A stretch of 64,000 nucleotides of DNA from Litomosoides sigmodontis (lineage: Eukaryota; Nematoda; Chromadorea; Rhabditida; Onchocercidae). The stretch spans positions 8,109,398-8,173,397 of the forward strand of contig OY718808.1 in assembly GCA_963070105.1 (NCBI GenBank). The letters run 5' to 3'. The notes beneath the pieces are model-generated. The model did no database searches. It was not told the DNA's origin and saw only the letters and a list, made by a program, of their open reading frames with translations. The first letter of the stretch is position 1, and each line of letters begins with the position of its first letter. A program made the position numbers and the translations under genes. Positions 13,573 through 26,300 of this stretch are shown in pieces.

Positions 13573-16500
13573 ATGTCGGAAGAGCTTATAAACGTAGTAA
13601 ATTTCGATGGTTTTGTCAGCCATGTTGGTGATTCTGGTGAGCCTTCAGAAGTTATTGTTTATGTGACGCACGTTGTTAGCGACGATTCCAAAATGCCGGG
13701 AAGAAGCGAAATGGGAGTGATGCGGAAATCGCGCGCCCGTAGAAATCACGTCAATAACAACGACATTAATTATGGTATCGATATTGTTGATATATATATA
13801 TATTAGTCTTTGTTTCTTCTGTAATAGTGGTACTGCTCGGCAAAAATTTGTTATGGATTTTCAGGCTTATTATTGATATTTAAATGTTGTTGAAATTAAT
13901 GAATAGAGTGTGAAAACTAAACCTTGGAATGCTATATTGCTATATCTGGAATGCTATATCTGTTTTTTAGTGCTACCGGTTTTCCCGAGAAATTTTTTTT
14001 AATAAATTTAATTATTCAATTGTGGGAAAAATATGTTAGTAAAGATTCGTCATTTAATTACACTAAAAAAAAATAGCATTTCCAGGTGCTGAATTTACAA
14101 TTCGTGTTGGGGATTGCGTGGAACGTGTAGCTGCAAAAAATATTTCAGAAAATGAAAGATTGATAAAGGTAAATTACATTCTCAAGTCTTATCGTGCAAG
14201 CCGTGGTAAAACATTGGAATATTAAGTGCTAAAAATTTTTGACTTTTAGATGACTATTGTCACGTAAGTCTTTTTTAGTATATTAAATTCTAAAACAGAT
14301 GAAAAGGGACGTATGGCAGTTAGGGAAGCTGTACGTTGTTTCTGTTCAAGGTGCGCATAATTGACAAAGGAATCGATGTTGAAGTGGAGCGAAATGCGCT
14401 ATTTCCATCGAGCTCGCAAGCAAAAATTGTCACAAACTGTGTGTGTCCCATTTTGGTTGTTGGTGCTAACGAAGAGCAGAAGCAAGTCGCCGCACAAATT
14501 AGTGGACGTGAATGCCGCTGCGTTAACGGTTTAATTTTCTTGATGTAAAATCGTCCGATTAGATGTCCATTTTGTGGTTGATGAAGTAGCAGAATTTGAA
14601 ACACATTAAAGTGTATATTTGAAGATATGGAATTTAACATTGCAGGTAATTTGGTGGTGATTCCGTCTGTAGGATTTTGTGTTAAAGGTCAATTACTGAT
14701 TTCATATGGTAATGATGGATATGCTGAACTAAAAGATATCAGCTTGGAAACATCAGAAGGAGAAGAGCGTTTCGAAGGTACGAAAATATTCCTATGAATG
14801 GCAGTTTTACTTTTGTGATAATAAAATTGAAATTGGCAGATATGACGCGGCGACAGTCACAGCTCTCGAGATATGCGAGACCGTTCCGCTATCGCTATAC
14901 TTCGACTAGATGTTGCAGAAATTTCCCGAACGACAATGATGAACAGCGATACGAGCGAAGAAAAGGTTATTCTTGCAATCCTTGAAACACAGAGTGTAAT
15001 GATAAGTGGGATTTTCATAGATTTCAATTAATGTGACTTAATAGAATGAGGATTAGGAATAAAGATTAGTTCGATGAAGAAAAGAAAAAGCGAATCTTCT
15101 TTTTTCAGATATCGAAATTTTTAAATTACTCTATGAATTCACTTTGATTGAAATAAGTTACTGCTACTTCGTTATTATCATAATTTCTTTCTTTTTTTCC
15201 TCATTGCTCGTTGTTTTTGCATTTATTTAGTTATTTTCTATTTACAATGCTAGCAATGATAACTGTGTAGGATGGAGAATTTAGTTGTAATGGAATTAAA
15301 GAATTAAAGTGTACATTAAATTAATTATAACTTACAGGGTACGGTGGCGCGATTGATGCATATGGAAACGAAGCGCATACTTTTACTGGAAGACAGTGGA
15401 GAAGACAGTGGAATAATAGTGTATGAGTTCAAATCTCTTTTTTTTGCAAAATAAATTTTCTTTAAAATTCAACAATCTTTCTTGATGATTTCATTATGCT
15501 TTTCAGCAACTTCACAAGAATACATTGGTTATAGAGAACAGCGCATCGTCTAATCCAAATAGCCGTAATGGATATTTTCCTAACGCTAAGTTTGATTGTG
15601 TTCATGGTGTGTCGTTTTTTAGAAACCCACTTTTTCGTTTCCTTAGCTTTTGTTATAGTCTGTAGACATGCATGATTGCTATGACCTCATTATTGTTTTT
15701 TGTATTCAGAAGAGATGAATGGTACGTGCGCTATGGTATCGAGACGTAACGTACGTTCAATTTTAACTTTCTCTTGTCTTGTAATTTTTTTACGTCCAAT
15801 ATATTAAAGATAATTAAAGCATATATTTGGGCGCAAAAGTACAGATAATTCTTTAAACTGTCTCGATGAATTGTAATTTTTTGGTTTTGTTTTATAATTC
15901 TGTTTCCTTAGCTTTCTGTAATCATTCATAATTGCTATAAACACCTTGTTTTTTTTTTTGCATCCAGAAGAGATGAATATCAGGAATTAAGGTTGAAAGC
16001 TCCACGACACGAGAAGTGCTTGTTCCTTTTGCAGGTACCATACAAACAACATTCATTCAAGGAATATGCGCCAAATGCCTATCCACGTACAATACGAATT
16101 CGCTTTGACAAGATTGATTCGTCATCCGAAGGCACCTTTTGGGTTTTCGAACCAAACATTTTTACAACCATCGAGAGAGTGAGACTTTCTTACCCAGAAA
16201 TATTCGGCGCAAAGTTTCCCTTTCTGCAGAAGTTTGTTCGTCCTTACAGATTCTTCACGAAGGACGACAGCGTTACAGCAGTTACCCGCATTTTGATCAG
16301 TCGATCGTTAAAGAACTAAGAGGCGTGGGTTGCCTCGTGCGAGCGAGTGTTGACAGCGGTTATCGCTCTTTGTGTCGTGCCGAAATCATCAAATTCGTCA
16401 AAAGTACACAAAGGCCTGTTTTCCGAAACTACTTTATTTCATTAAGTGCGTAAGGAAGATATCAGTTCGTGAACTAACTTATTCCATTGCAATTCCACAA

Positions 16501-19029
16501 AGCTTCTTACTCCATGATTTTCACATGTAATTGACGGTGTTCTCTCTTTTCTTTTATCATTCGGCATTTTAATTTTGACGAAATGACTAAATTATTTTTT
16601 TAATGGATTTTAGATTTTCCGTGTACTTGGTCGACTACGGCTTTCACAAATGGATTAAATTCAACGACGTATTTGATATATCGATGATTAACAAGGTTAA
16701 TTGAATTCCACGTTATTTAGAGCAAAATTGCACCAAATTAATAAGTTGGAAAAGGATAAAATAACAGGGAATGAAAAAATAACTGATTCGGATTTACAGT
16801 CACAAAATCAAAGAAGTTAAAGATATTAATTATTGAGAAAGTTAATTGGATATGTTGTTAGAATTAAATTACGACAAAAATTGTTGACTGATGAGATATT
16901 ACAGTTGACGGTGTCTTTATAGTCTTAACCGCATAGACTGATGAATTTCGCTTGCTGATCATGTACATTGTCTCTACTGAGCTTTGAAATGAAATAAAGA
17001 TGTACAAGTGACTTACGGGAGAAAAGATTAGTAGGGCTTAGTTATGAGCAAGTGTACCATCCCTAGCCATTATGCAATATATTTGAAATTAGCTTACAAA
17101 ATATAACCACACACATTCTTGATTGTTATCTTCTCTTGCCTTAAAATGCTGGTACAAAAGATTGTTAAATTTCAGAGAGACAATGTTGTATATTTACCGA
17201 TAGCTCTGCTTCGCTGTCGACTTGCGAAACATAGAGGTGGAATTCGTTTGCGGGTAAATAAATTAGCTTTAAATTAGTCCAGCTTTCTTGTATTTATGCT
17301 TCTAGCGCCTTATAGCTTATAGGAAGCTTTCATTTAATTTTGAATATCATTTCCCAAATCTATTATGCTACGAATTTTGTAGCGATTGGAGAGAGGTGGT
17401 GAATACGAAATTACTATGATGTCGCGGGATTCAGACGGTATTTTCAATGTGTACATTGATCAAGTGGGTGGTCATAGACGTGCATTAGTGAACACCGATT
17501 ATTCAATCATATCAGATAATTCTATTAGAAGCAGTATGTTTCTCTGGTTAACGAAACCATAAGGTTAGATAAAAAAGTACATTAAGGGTGGACGAAGAAA
17601 TGAATTCATGAAACAGTTTAACATTCAACTGGTTTTGAATTTTTAAAACTAAACGAGGTGCTAATTTGATCAGAAGATTTCTTTCGTAGGATTTAATTTT
17701 TTTTTTTGAAAAAAAAAGTTGTTTGACGCGTTTCACACAAGCGCTGAGATGCATCCACAAAGAAAGAGGAATCAAAATGTTCAGCAGTGGTGTACGAGAA
17801 GCTGAGTGGAGTTTTAGCTAAAGTTCGAACATAGCTAGCTTGAATATTTTGAATTAAAAGAATGCAATGATTGCAGTGACCGTCGGATAATTTTTCTAAT
17901 ATTGAAGAGGCTACTCCTAGAGACTTTGCTATATTCATCATTTGATTAGGTTCGTGGTCTTGTCTCTTCCAAGACAACTTGTTTACCGAATTTGCCGAAT
18001 GGTTTTCCTGTTCATCGCTGCAATTTGTTTACGATGCATTTGCGAAAGCTTTCCAACGAAGTATGGAGAGCATTGATGAAGAGGCACGCGGAAATTCTCT
18101 GATAAGTACAGTGATGGCAAACAGTCTGACTTTCAGTAGTAACTGGTTTGTTCGCTTTTTGCAACATCTCATCATTTTGGTGCAAAAAGTAAGGTGGACA
18201 GTAGGAACTGGGAAGCAAGCCGAGCTCGGTTGCAATAGGTACGAGTTAGTGCGAAAGACCGTCCTACTACTTAATTGCTAACGATCAATTTTGTAGCGGA
18301 GCAGTGTACAAGTGAGGTTCACTGGGTGTAAATCTTTTCAAATTTATCCCCTCCGAAAAAAAAAGTAAAGTCAAGAAAGCTGTTATCTCTTAATCGTTGT
18401 TTTCTTAAAGGCCAAGTGGATTTAGCATTCCATACCCGATGTTTATCCCAATAATGATGCCGCCAATGCTTAATTTTGATGATATAATCGATAGAGAAGG
18501 ACATGATGATCAGATTTGCACAATGTTTGGGAGAGGTGATGATGCCAGCGGCTGTAGTTCGCTCATAATGAGCAAAAATATGCGCTACAGAAACAGGTGA
18601 TAATTTCTGAATTCATCCGTCAAAATAATGATCCTTGCTTTGTTTGCTTTGAAGCGATGTAGAATTTGTGAGGCTTAGAAATTTTACATTTCAATAAATT
18701 CAAAAATAAAATTAAAAAATTCTAAATTTTTGAGACGAAGCAGTGATCGTTCACTGAGCAACAGAGAAAGCAGATATCGCGCAATTGAACAAAGCTCTAG
18801 CGAAATCAGTTACAACAGTAGTTTTGATGAGTACGATGATTTGCATGCTCGAAATGTTTTTTTTGGCCATCGAAATAGTAATTGGTGTGGTAGACGAAGA
18901 GGAAAAAATGGTGCATACAGAGGTCGCCGACCTGGAAAATACAGTCGCATTAGCTATGCTAGCGATTCAGATGAAGAAGGTTCATGTTATTTATTGAAAA
19001 AGCTTCTCGTACCATCATGCCGCTTCTGA
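13573..19029 (+). CDS. Tudor-domain protein with RG/RS-rich C-terminus
   Basis: Sixteen exons join with matching phases to 803 residues: 13573-13774, 14086-14168, 14351-14528, 14646-14777, 14840-14965, 15338-15420, 15507-15606, 15710-15725, 15968-16178, 16250-16449, 16614-16695, 17176-17253, 17383-17533, 17950-18238, 18411-18596, 18735-19029. The middle holds a Tudor barrel: GVGCLVRASVDSGYRSLCRAEI followed across an intron by VYLVDYGFHKWIKF (the G-C-x-A...D...YR...VDYG pattern), preceded by a supporting fold segment (EGTFWVFEPNIF). Tudor barrels bind dimethyl-arginine or methylated ligands and often act in germ granules and small-RNA pathways; that role is inference here. The C-terminus is rich in Ser/Arg and RG (NGAYRGRRPGKYSR) and ends acidic (DSDEE). 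Exon 8 (16 nt) and exons 14-16 are the least certain. A nematode EKL-1-like protein is possible but not established. Confidence 0.7.
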
Positions 19030-20028
19030 ACGAACAGTGGAGTGGAGTTAAGTTAGCAAATCAGGTTGATTAAAGACTGTACGATCAGTTTCATAAGCTG
19101 GCTGTATCGAGCAGTAGTAAGCAGACGTGTCAAATCTTGCTGCACTGAATCAGCATACAGTACACACAGCACTGCGGATCTTACGATGGTATATTAAAAT
19201 TTTGCTAATTACTGGTCAGTTTGACCGTAGTACATTTGTATATGTCATTGCTTCCTCTTCTCATACTTACCATGCTTTCAGGCGAATGAGAGAGAAAGCG
19301 CAATAGCTTGTGCAAGGAAACGGCCAATTGAACGGGCGTTAAAATTTCATTTTTTACTGTTTTTCAAGTCTAGTTGCTATTTATAATTATTACTGCGGAA
19401 AATTTCTCGTATTACGCGTTGCTCTTTTTTCAACTCTCTTGCTTCCTCAACAATCTCCAAGTGACAGTACATATTTCTAACAAAGCCCTAAGGACAGATA
19501 ATGAGGGTTTTACGTTTTCCTACAACAAATGCTTTTTTTTTTCATAATTAATAACAGTGGAAAGAGAACGGAGGAACTGAAATTAAGTAGGTAAAATTGT
19601 TGTAAAAATGTTTGACTCAGTTCCATTCTTTCTATTTCACTTTGCTCTTTCTTTTTTTTGCTTTATTTTTTCCCTCCTATTTTGCATTTCAGTTAGCACC
19701 GTTACGAAATAAAAGTAAAAATCGACATACTGTTATTGCAACAACAATACTTTTGTTTCATATAAAACACGCTTCTTTCTGCTAATTGTTAGCATTGTCC
19801 TACCAGTCTCATTCTTTCTGTAGTCTTCTTGCTGTTTAGTTTAGCACTAATTAAACTAATTAATTTTTATCGAAAAACTATTTCTCTATTATATTGTAAG
19901 TCCAAAGTATTTCATAAATTACTCCACATTATCATGTAATTTTTATGAGTAATTCAGACATGCGCTTACCATCAAATATTCAGTTTGTTAAAATATCAAA
20001 AAAATTGAAAAGCTGATAGAAATACTGC
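19030..20028. other. Convergent 3' intergenic region (Tudor gene / PDZ gene)
   Basis: Holds the two facing 3' ends. An AATAAA at 19708-19713 (+) is the first clear polyadenylation hexamer after the Tudor stop, but it is far (about 680 nt). No gene is seen. Confidence 0.5.
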
Positions 20029-20034
20029 TTTATT
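20029..20034 (-). terminator. Polyadenylation signal AATAAA of the PDZ gene
   Basis: TTTATT on the plus strand reads AATAAA on the minus strand, about 145 nt after the TAA of the PDZ gene. It is a canonical hexamer at a sensible distance. Confidence 0.6.
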
Positions 20035-20176
20035 GGGAGCATTCAGACGAATACAAGTAGAATATTGATGATTAATGGGTAAGACGGGAGGCTTAAGAGT
20101 AGACAAGAAGTTCGCACTTGTTGTTAGTACAACTGACCATGCGGCACCAATGAATGACCACCGGGAAGAACAGCTT

Positions 20177-21744
20177 TTATCGTCTAACATGACGCAGCAT
20201 CTTACCTTCATTATCACTTGCAATAATGAATTCCAATGCCTTATTTTCATTAATCGTAATTTGTTTCTCACCAGGTCCAGTGGATTTTCGCATGCAACTC
20301 TTCCTCGGCTGCAATTATATAAGCAATTACGACATTTACACGCTATGCTATACCTCTCATCAAATTAGTGCATCTTTTAGATGCATTCCTCCGATATTTC
20401 AAGAAAGCTTGCAAAGCAAGTTTTTGAACAATCCTCTCCTCTCAAGGATAGATTCGCGCAGCGTGTTAGCCAAGCAAACATTCTAGTAGGATTCATGGTG
20501 AATGATGCTTCAAGTTATTATTGACGTTGTAAATTCAATATTGAATCCCTCTACAAATCATTTTGGGAAAATAGCGGTGGCACTGATGGGAAAAAACTGC
20601 TAACAAATGATTGGAGATATATGGAGAGTGAAGTTACTACCGGCTGTGTTTTCTTTATTTTTAGTCTCTCTCGTGCCGCTATTTCACGTACGTCACTGTT
20701 CATTGCAACAGATGGCGCTTGTGCTGCAGATGCAGCAAGCGCACTCTGAACCCAATGTCGTGCTTCCATAGTTTCTGGACGCTCAACAACCATCGTAACG
20801 AAACGTTGCGCTTGAAGACTTTTGAGGAGAAGTTCACGGCATACATCTTTATCAGTTACTGGTCGTCCGTCAATATCAATTATATGATCACCGATCAGCA
20901 ATTGCTGAGCAGCAAGCGAATTCTGATCGGCACGTGATACTAATACACGATTCTGATAGTGCTTAATACCAAGACCAAGTTTCGGACCACCGGGCTTCCA
21001 GTCTATTCGAGCTACCTGAAAAAATTATTGCTACAAATCCAAAAGTATTAACAAGAAAAATTTTTATCCAAACTGTTTCAGAAGTAATTTCAACATTTAT
21101 ATTTCTTACAATTAAGATTCAGAAAATAATGGAACTTAATATTGATCATTAAAAAGTAATTTAATAATTTCACATCTCAGCATAAATGAGGACAAAGAAA
21201 GAAAATTGAAACGTACAAAATAAGTGTATCCATCGCGACGTACGATAAATTTAGCTCTCTCTGGTGGTATATGAACTTTAGCTTCCAACTCAGCTGCTTT
21301 TTTCGCATCACGTACTAAATTAATTGAAGCGACTGGTGGAGCGAAACGAAGTAACTGATAGAAGTGATCTGCATCACGTACGATTGTATCGTTCACTTTA
21401 AGAATTTGATCACCCACCTGAAGTGCAAAAGCATTGTCAAAGGAATTTTCAGCAAAAAATTGACAGCAAAGTGAGAATCAAATAGACTGCACAGGTAAAT
21501 TCCTTATGAGCGCATAAATTTAGTTGAAAATTTAGGTAGGTTTCCCATCTTCGCAATAGGTTCCGTCCACTACGCTACACAAACAATTCATTGCTTTTCA
21601 GCGTAAGAATGCGTGAGTGACCTTAAGCTTGCCGTCTGCAAGAGTGCCCTGTTGCACCTTTACAATTACAAGCTTTTCGTTGGGCACAGCACCCAATGGC
21701 TCGCCGTCTTCCATAGGTATCACAACTACCATTTCTTTTGCCAT
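20177..21744 (-). CDS. Two-PDZ-domain scaffold protein
   Basis: Four minus-strand exons, 21744-21622, 21417-21217, 21015-20641 and 20308-20177, all join in phase 0 to 276 residues. PDZ1 spans residues 1 to about 78 ([10 protein letters not shown]...GEPLGAVP loop; [13 protein letters not shown] is the core GDxILxVN motif). PDZ2 spans about 97-190, with a KLGLGI carboxylate-binding loop and [13 protein letters not shown]. After it come an Ala-rich segment and a basic C-terminal tail. PDZ domains dock C-terminal peptides of partners, often at membranes or junctions; there is no catalytic domain and no signal peptide. The MAKEM start is chosen because PDZ1's first strand begins there; an earlier in-frame start would add a hydrophobic stretch. 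A strong alternative donor (GAAG|GTAAGA) lies inside the last exon at about 20206, so a second 3' isoform is possible. The orthologue is not identified. Confidence 0.85.
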
Positions 21745-23300
21745 GAATGAAGCTAATAGCAAGCAGTGTAACTGCTTCTTACCAGTACAAACTAGCCAAA
21801 TGATTCCGTAAGTCATCAGCACCCCTCTTTATAAATTATTATTTGAAATATGCATAAGTCCCACAAATTTACAGCTGCAATAGTTTAAAGCTTAGAAATT
21901 TTATGAAATTATTTAAATGTATGTTTGCTAGAAGTAAATTGAGGTTTACACATGCTACTCCAATCTTCTAAATCAGCAAAAAAAAAGCCATCCTTGAAAA
22001 TATAATACAATACTAACTAATCTGAATTACATTCTCTACAGCTCCTAAAAAAAGATCTAACTTCCTATTCATTTTAAGCTAACAAATTAAACAACTTTTA
22101 CCAAACAAATTGCCACGCTGATTTAAATTATCGCTTCAAACTTGTATACTGTATGCTACGATTCCTATTTTTTCAATATGCAAATTTATTGGTGAAAAGA
22201 GTACAGGGACAACAAATTAAAAACGAATTAAATTAAAAGAGTGAAATGAAACAAAAACCAACGCCATTTACAGAACATTCGTTCTTTAAATAAGAAAAAG
22301 CAAATTTCTAGAAAATCGACACATCATCGATACAAATATTCGAGAGCCAAAAAAATATTTGCATCAAAGAATAGCAAAATTTCAAAGAAACATGCACAGT
22401 AAAACTTGAAAAGAAAAAATTCAACATCGTTGACAAATTCAAACGATAAAAAAAAATTGTTTCTCGTTTCGCACAACTGTATTAGACTGAAATCATCACC
22501 ATTATTCATATCAAAAGTTATGATATTAAAGTTGCAAAATAAAATGAATCGGCTTAATCACTTTTGCATGACTGTTCAATACAATACAGTTGTCGATGAA
22601 GTGATCACAAACAGTACTACAACATTAGTGATAAGATACTCGTTTAATATATAACTCATTGGCTATCTCCAAATACAGTGCTACTGAGATAACTGCAAAA
22701 GTTACCTTTATACTTAAAATGAAAAAAGCTTCATTATAAGAGCATCTGACAGGAAACAGCAAATATTTATTACCGGAAATAACACATCTATCCACGGCGC
22801 GCGCATTCTCTATAAACATTTAATACAAGCAAAAGAAATATATATACAATAATAGATCATGCTTGAAATACAAATAACTCACACCGATCGATAGATGCGC
22901 AAACACTCGTATTAATTAAGAGATGAATATAACGTATGGGTTACAATACTAGCAATGTACAAAGCCGTAACACGTGTGCATATGTGTATCGTATTTCTTT
23001 TCCTTAAGTGATTGTTCACTGTACATCATCGAATTTTGATTGTTTAATATTTAATTGTTGAAACTATCGGGATAGCTAAGCGAGATGGTGAATTGAATAA
23101 AAGACAGACAAAAGCTGCTGCTTAGCACATAGGAGACGATTCATCCTGATTATTTCAATTACCATTAAATAAAGGTAGCGCCACTGATGAACCTGGAAAT
23201 AGCTTTTCCTTTAATACATAACGGCAATAAATTTATAAGAATTAGTTGAAAAATCTATACAAGACAAATACGATCATATCTTCGCTCCAAAGCATATCAG
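21745..23300. other. Intergenic stretch between PDZ gene and titin-like gene
   Basis: Both flanking genes are on the minus strand, so this is the PDZ gene's upstream region and the giant gene's 3' flank. No exon or RNA gene is recognised. An ATTAAA variant on the minus strand (23210-23215) is the nearest weak polyadenylation hexamer after the giant gene's stop. Confidence 0.5.
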
Positions 23301-26300
23301 TCAAAAATAACCTTCAGGAAAGATAACTACTTTTGCCAAATCTTCGCCATAATCATTACGCACTGCGCAGAGATATTCACCAAAATGTTCATCTGCTAAT
23401 TGTAAAATTGACAGAGTTGATGTTGTAGCTGTTGATGAAATTTTAATTCCGTGACGTCCATTTACTAATTTCTTATCACCGTGAAACCATGTTACTGTTG
23501 ATAATAAGCCCTGGGAAAGTTAAAATATCATACAAGCTGCCATAAAATTCTTATAATTCACCTTCGTATTGTTTGTGTAAAATTAAATTGAAACAGGAAT
23601 CATCAAATATTGAAAAAGTACTGTAAAATACTACTCACTAAGCAAATCTCACACTACTAGATCACAAAATGAAAATTTATATCCCACAATCGGTACTTTC
23701 TTAGTAAGTAATAGACGGATGATAGGTAGTATTACGCACTTTAAAGCTACAACTTAAGCTTGCTTTTTGTCCGATTGCACTTTGAATTGAAATTGGTAAT
23801 TTGATAAATCTTGGCATAACAGCATCCAAACTGAAATATACCAACGCTTTGTAAAAATGAATGCAGAAAGAAAAAAATAATTTCTTATCGATGTTGCAAT
23901 AATTACAAAAAATTTTCACCTAAAAATTTTAATTGAAAAATGCAGTGGACAAAATTAAAACTCCTTCGTTGCAAAAATAACGCTCGAAGAAAAGAAATAT
24001 CTGATTGTGAACTGATAGAGCATACTCTTCAATTTTCACCGATATGAAACTGATAATGGAAGACTTACTCTGTAGCTTCAGTGATATTGACAGTGATTAT
24101 CGCTTTAGCTGTGCCAGAAAGATTTACTGCTTGCAATTCATATTTACCACGATCTTCATTAGTGCAATTACGGATTGTTAATGTAAACATTTCGCCGCTA
24201 TTTTCTATCTAAAAAAAATTTGAATATATAATCTATCAAGTACTCTAATAGCACACAACATTTTTGAAGTCAGACAATTTCTATCATTTCAAAATTATTT
24301 ACCAATGATTTCAGCTTCATATATCGAGAACTGGAGGCAATTACCCTTATTTATGCAAGCTAATAAAATTAACAGAAATTTAACTAACTAAAACAAATGA
24401 ACAAGGTTTGTTTTTTCTAAACAAATTCTTATCCCATCATCGAATCAACCAAATTTATCCAAATACTTTCCAAATATGTAAATAACATACCTGATATTTT
24501 TCACCGGAAGCAATTGAAACCATATTTTTAGTCCATAGAACTGCCGGTTCGGGATATCCACGTACTGCCACAGGCAGTGTTAAATCATTTCCTTGTTCAA
24601 CACTCACATTTGTTGGTGCATTCACAATAACTGGCGGATTTTCATAAGCACTTCTTTTTCTATGTCCTTCAAACATCTCCTTTTTTGCACTTGTTAAATC
24701 GCCTTTGATGGACTTTAGTGCATAAAATCTTACGACTAAAATTTCTCCATGGTATTCTCAAAAATTTCCATACATATCTTCCATGATTTGTGATCTTCGA
24801 AGTTCTACATATTTCTCTTCAAAAAAAACTAGTAAGTTTTCAGCAGAACTAACTGCTCTTTCTAAACATATGATATGATTAGTCTACCTGTAACAACAAG
24901 GCGAACATTATACTTAGCAACACCAAATTCATTTGTTGCTTCACAAGTATACACTCCAGCATCCTCCGGAAATGCATCTGCTATTGTCAAGCGGTAATTC
25001 ATTTCCTCACGTAAGTATCGGAATGCACTAGAATCCTGAATTTCCATCTTGTTACGTATCCATCGTACAGCTATTGGTTCAGAACCTGCAGGAGAAATTG
25101 AATTAAAAGAATTTATTAACACCTGTGATCAATTTCAATAATTAAATAGATTATGTTAAATTTTATACTTATGAATTAAAATATACTATATGATATTAAA
25201 AATAACAGACCTTCCAGTAATTCAGCAAGCAAAACCACTTTGTCCCCATCTGATGCTTTAACTGTCTGACATCGTCCAACAGTGCGGAATTTCGGTGATA
25301 CACCACCAGTTGCAGATATCGTCCTGGCTTCAACGTCAAGTTGCATTGCCGTTTTAGCTTCACCTTCTTGATTTCTTGCAACACAAACATATTTGCCAGC
25401 ATCTGATTCAGCAATGCTGACAAATTTTAGCGTCGTCGTTTCACCATCATATGATATCAGATAACGATCATGCTCAGGCACAAGTATGTCACCATTTCGA
25501 ATCCATTGAATTGTCGGAGCCGGATAACCCGATACACTACATTCTACTGATACCGGCTCACCGTTTGTCACCTTTAAAAAAGAATGCTAAATTGCTTGAA
25601 TAATTTCAATTCTATCCTCTGAGATCGATATTTTCTACGCCAAAAAACATCCCTGCAGCAGTTACAAAAAAATATTACAGTTTTTCAAGAGCTCTACTCA
25701 GAAATAAACTTTTGTTTACCTTGAATTTACCAGGCAACACTTCAATGAATGATGGTGCAGCCATCCCTCTTCGTAATCTTCGTGTTTCATCATCTGGCAC
25801 TACTTCAATTTCGGCTGCACAAGTTACGAAGCCTTCACTGTTTGAAGCGGAACAATTGTAGAATCCCTCATCAATCTTGGACATGTGATGCACCTGTAAT
25901 GAATTATTTCTGAAACCTTGAAATTATTGCACTTAAACTAATTTCTATAGATATGCGAGTAATGTTCATTTACATAATGAGGTTAAAATATGAATAAGCA
26001 ACAATATCTTAGAAATTTAGTATCTACAAATAAAATTTAATAAACATAAGTTTGGAATTCAAGTCACAACCTACCTCTAGATAGTAGAAGTCGCCATCAT
26101 TGTAAATAGAATATTTGTTACCAGTTTCCAGCACAACACCAGCTTTATCCCAACGTACAACTGGTACCGGATTAGCCGAAATAGCAGTCCTCAATCTGAG
26201 TGATTTATGCTCCATGATTGATTTCTTTGGTTTTGGTTTAACCATGAATTTCGGTCGACAAATATTCTTATTTCGTTCGGCAATTGACATTCGAATTTCT

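Noticed and set aside
16179..16319. Apparent frameshift in the Tudor gene where two overlapping frames both look coding
   Set aside because: A 71-nt intron (GTGAGA donor at 16179, TTACAG acceptor ending at 16249) joins the two frames in phase.
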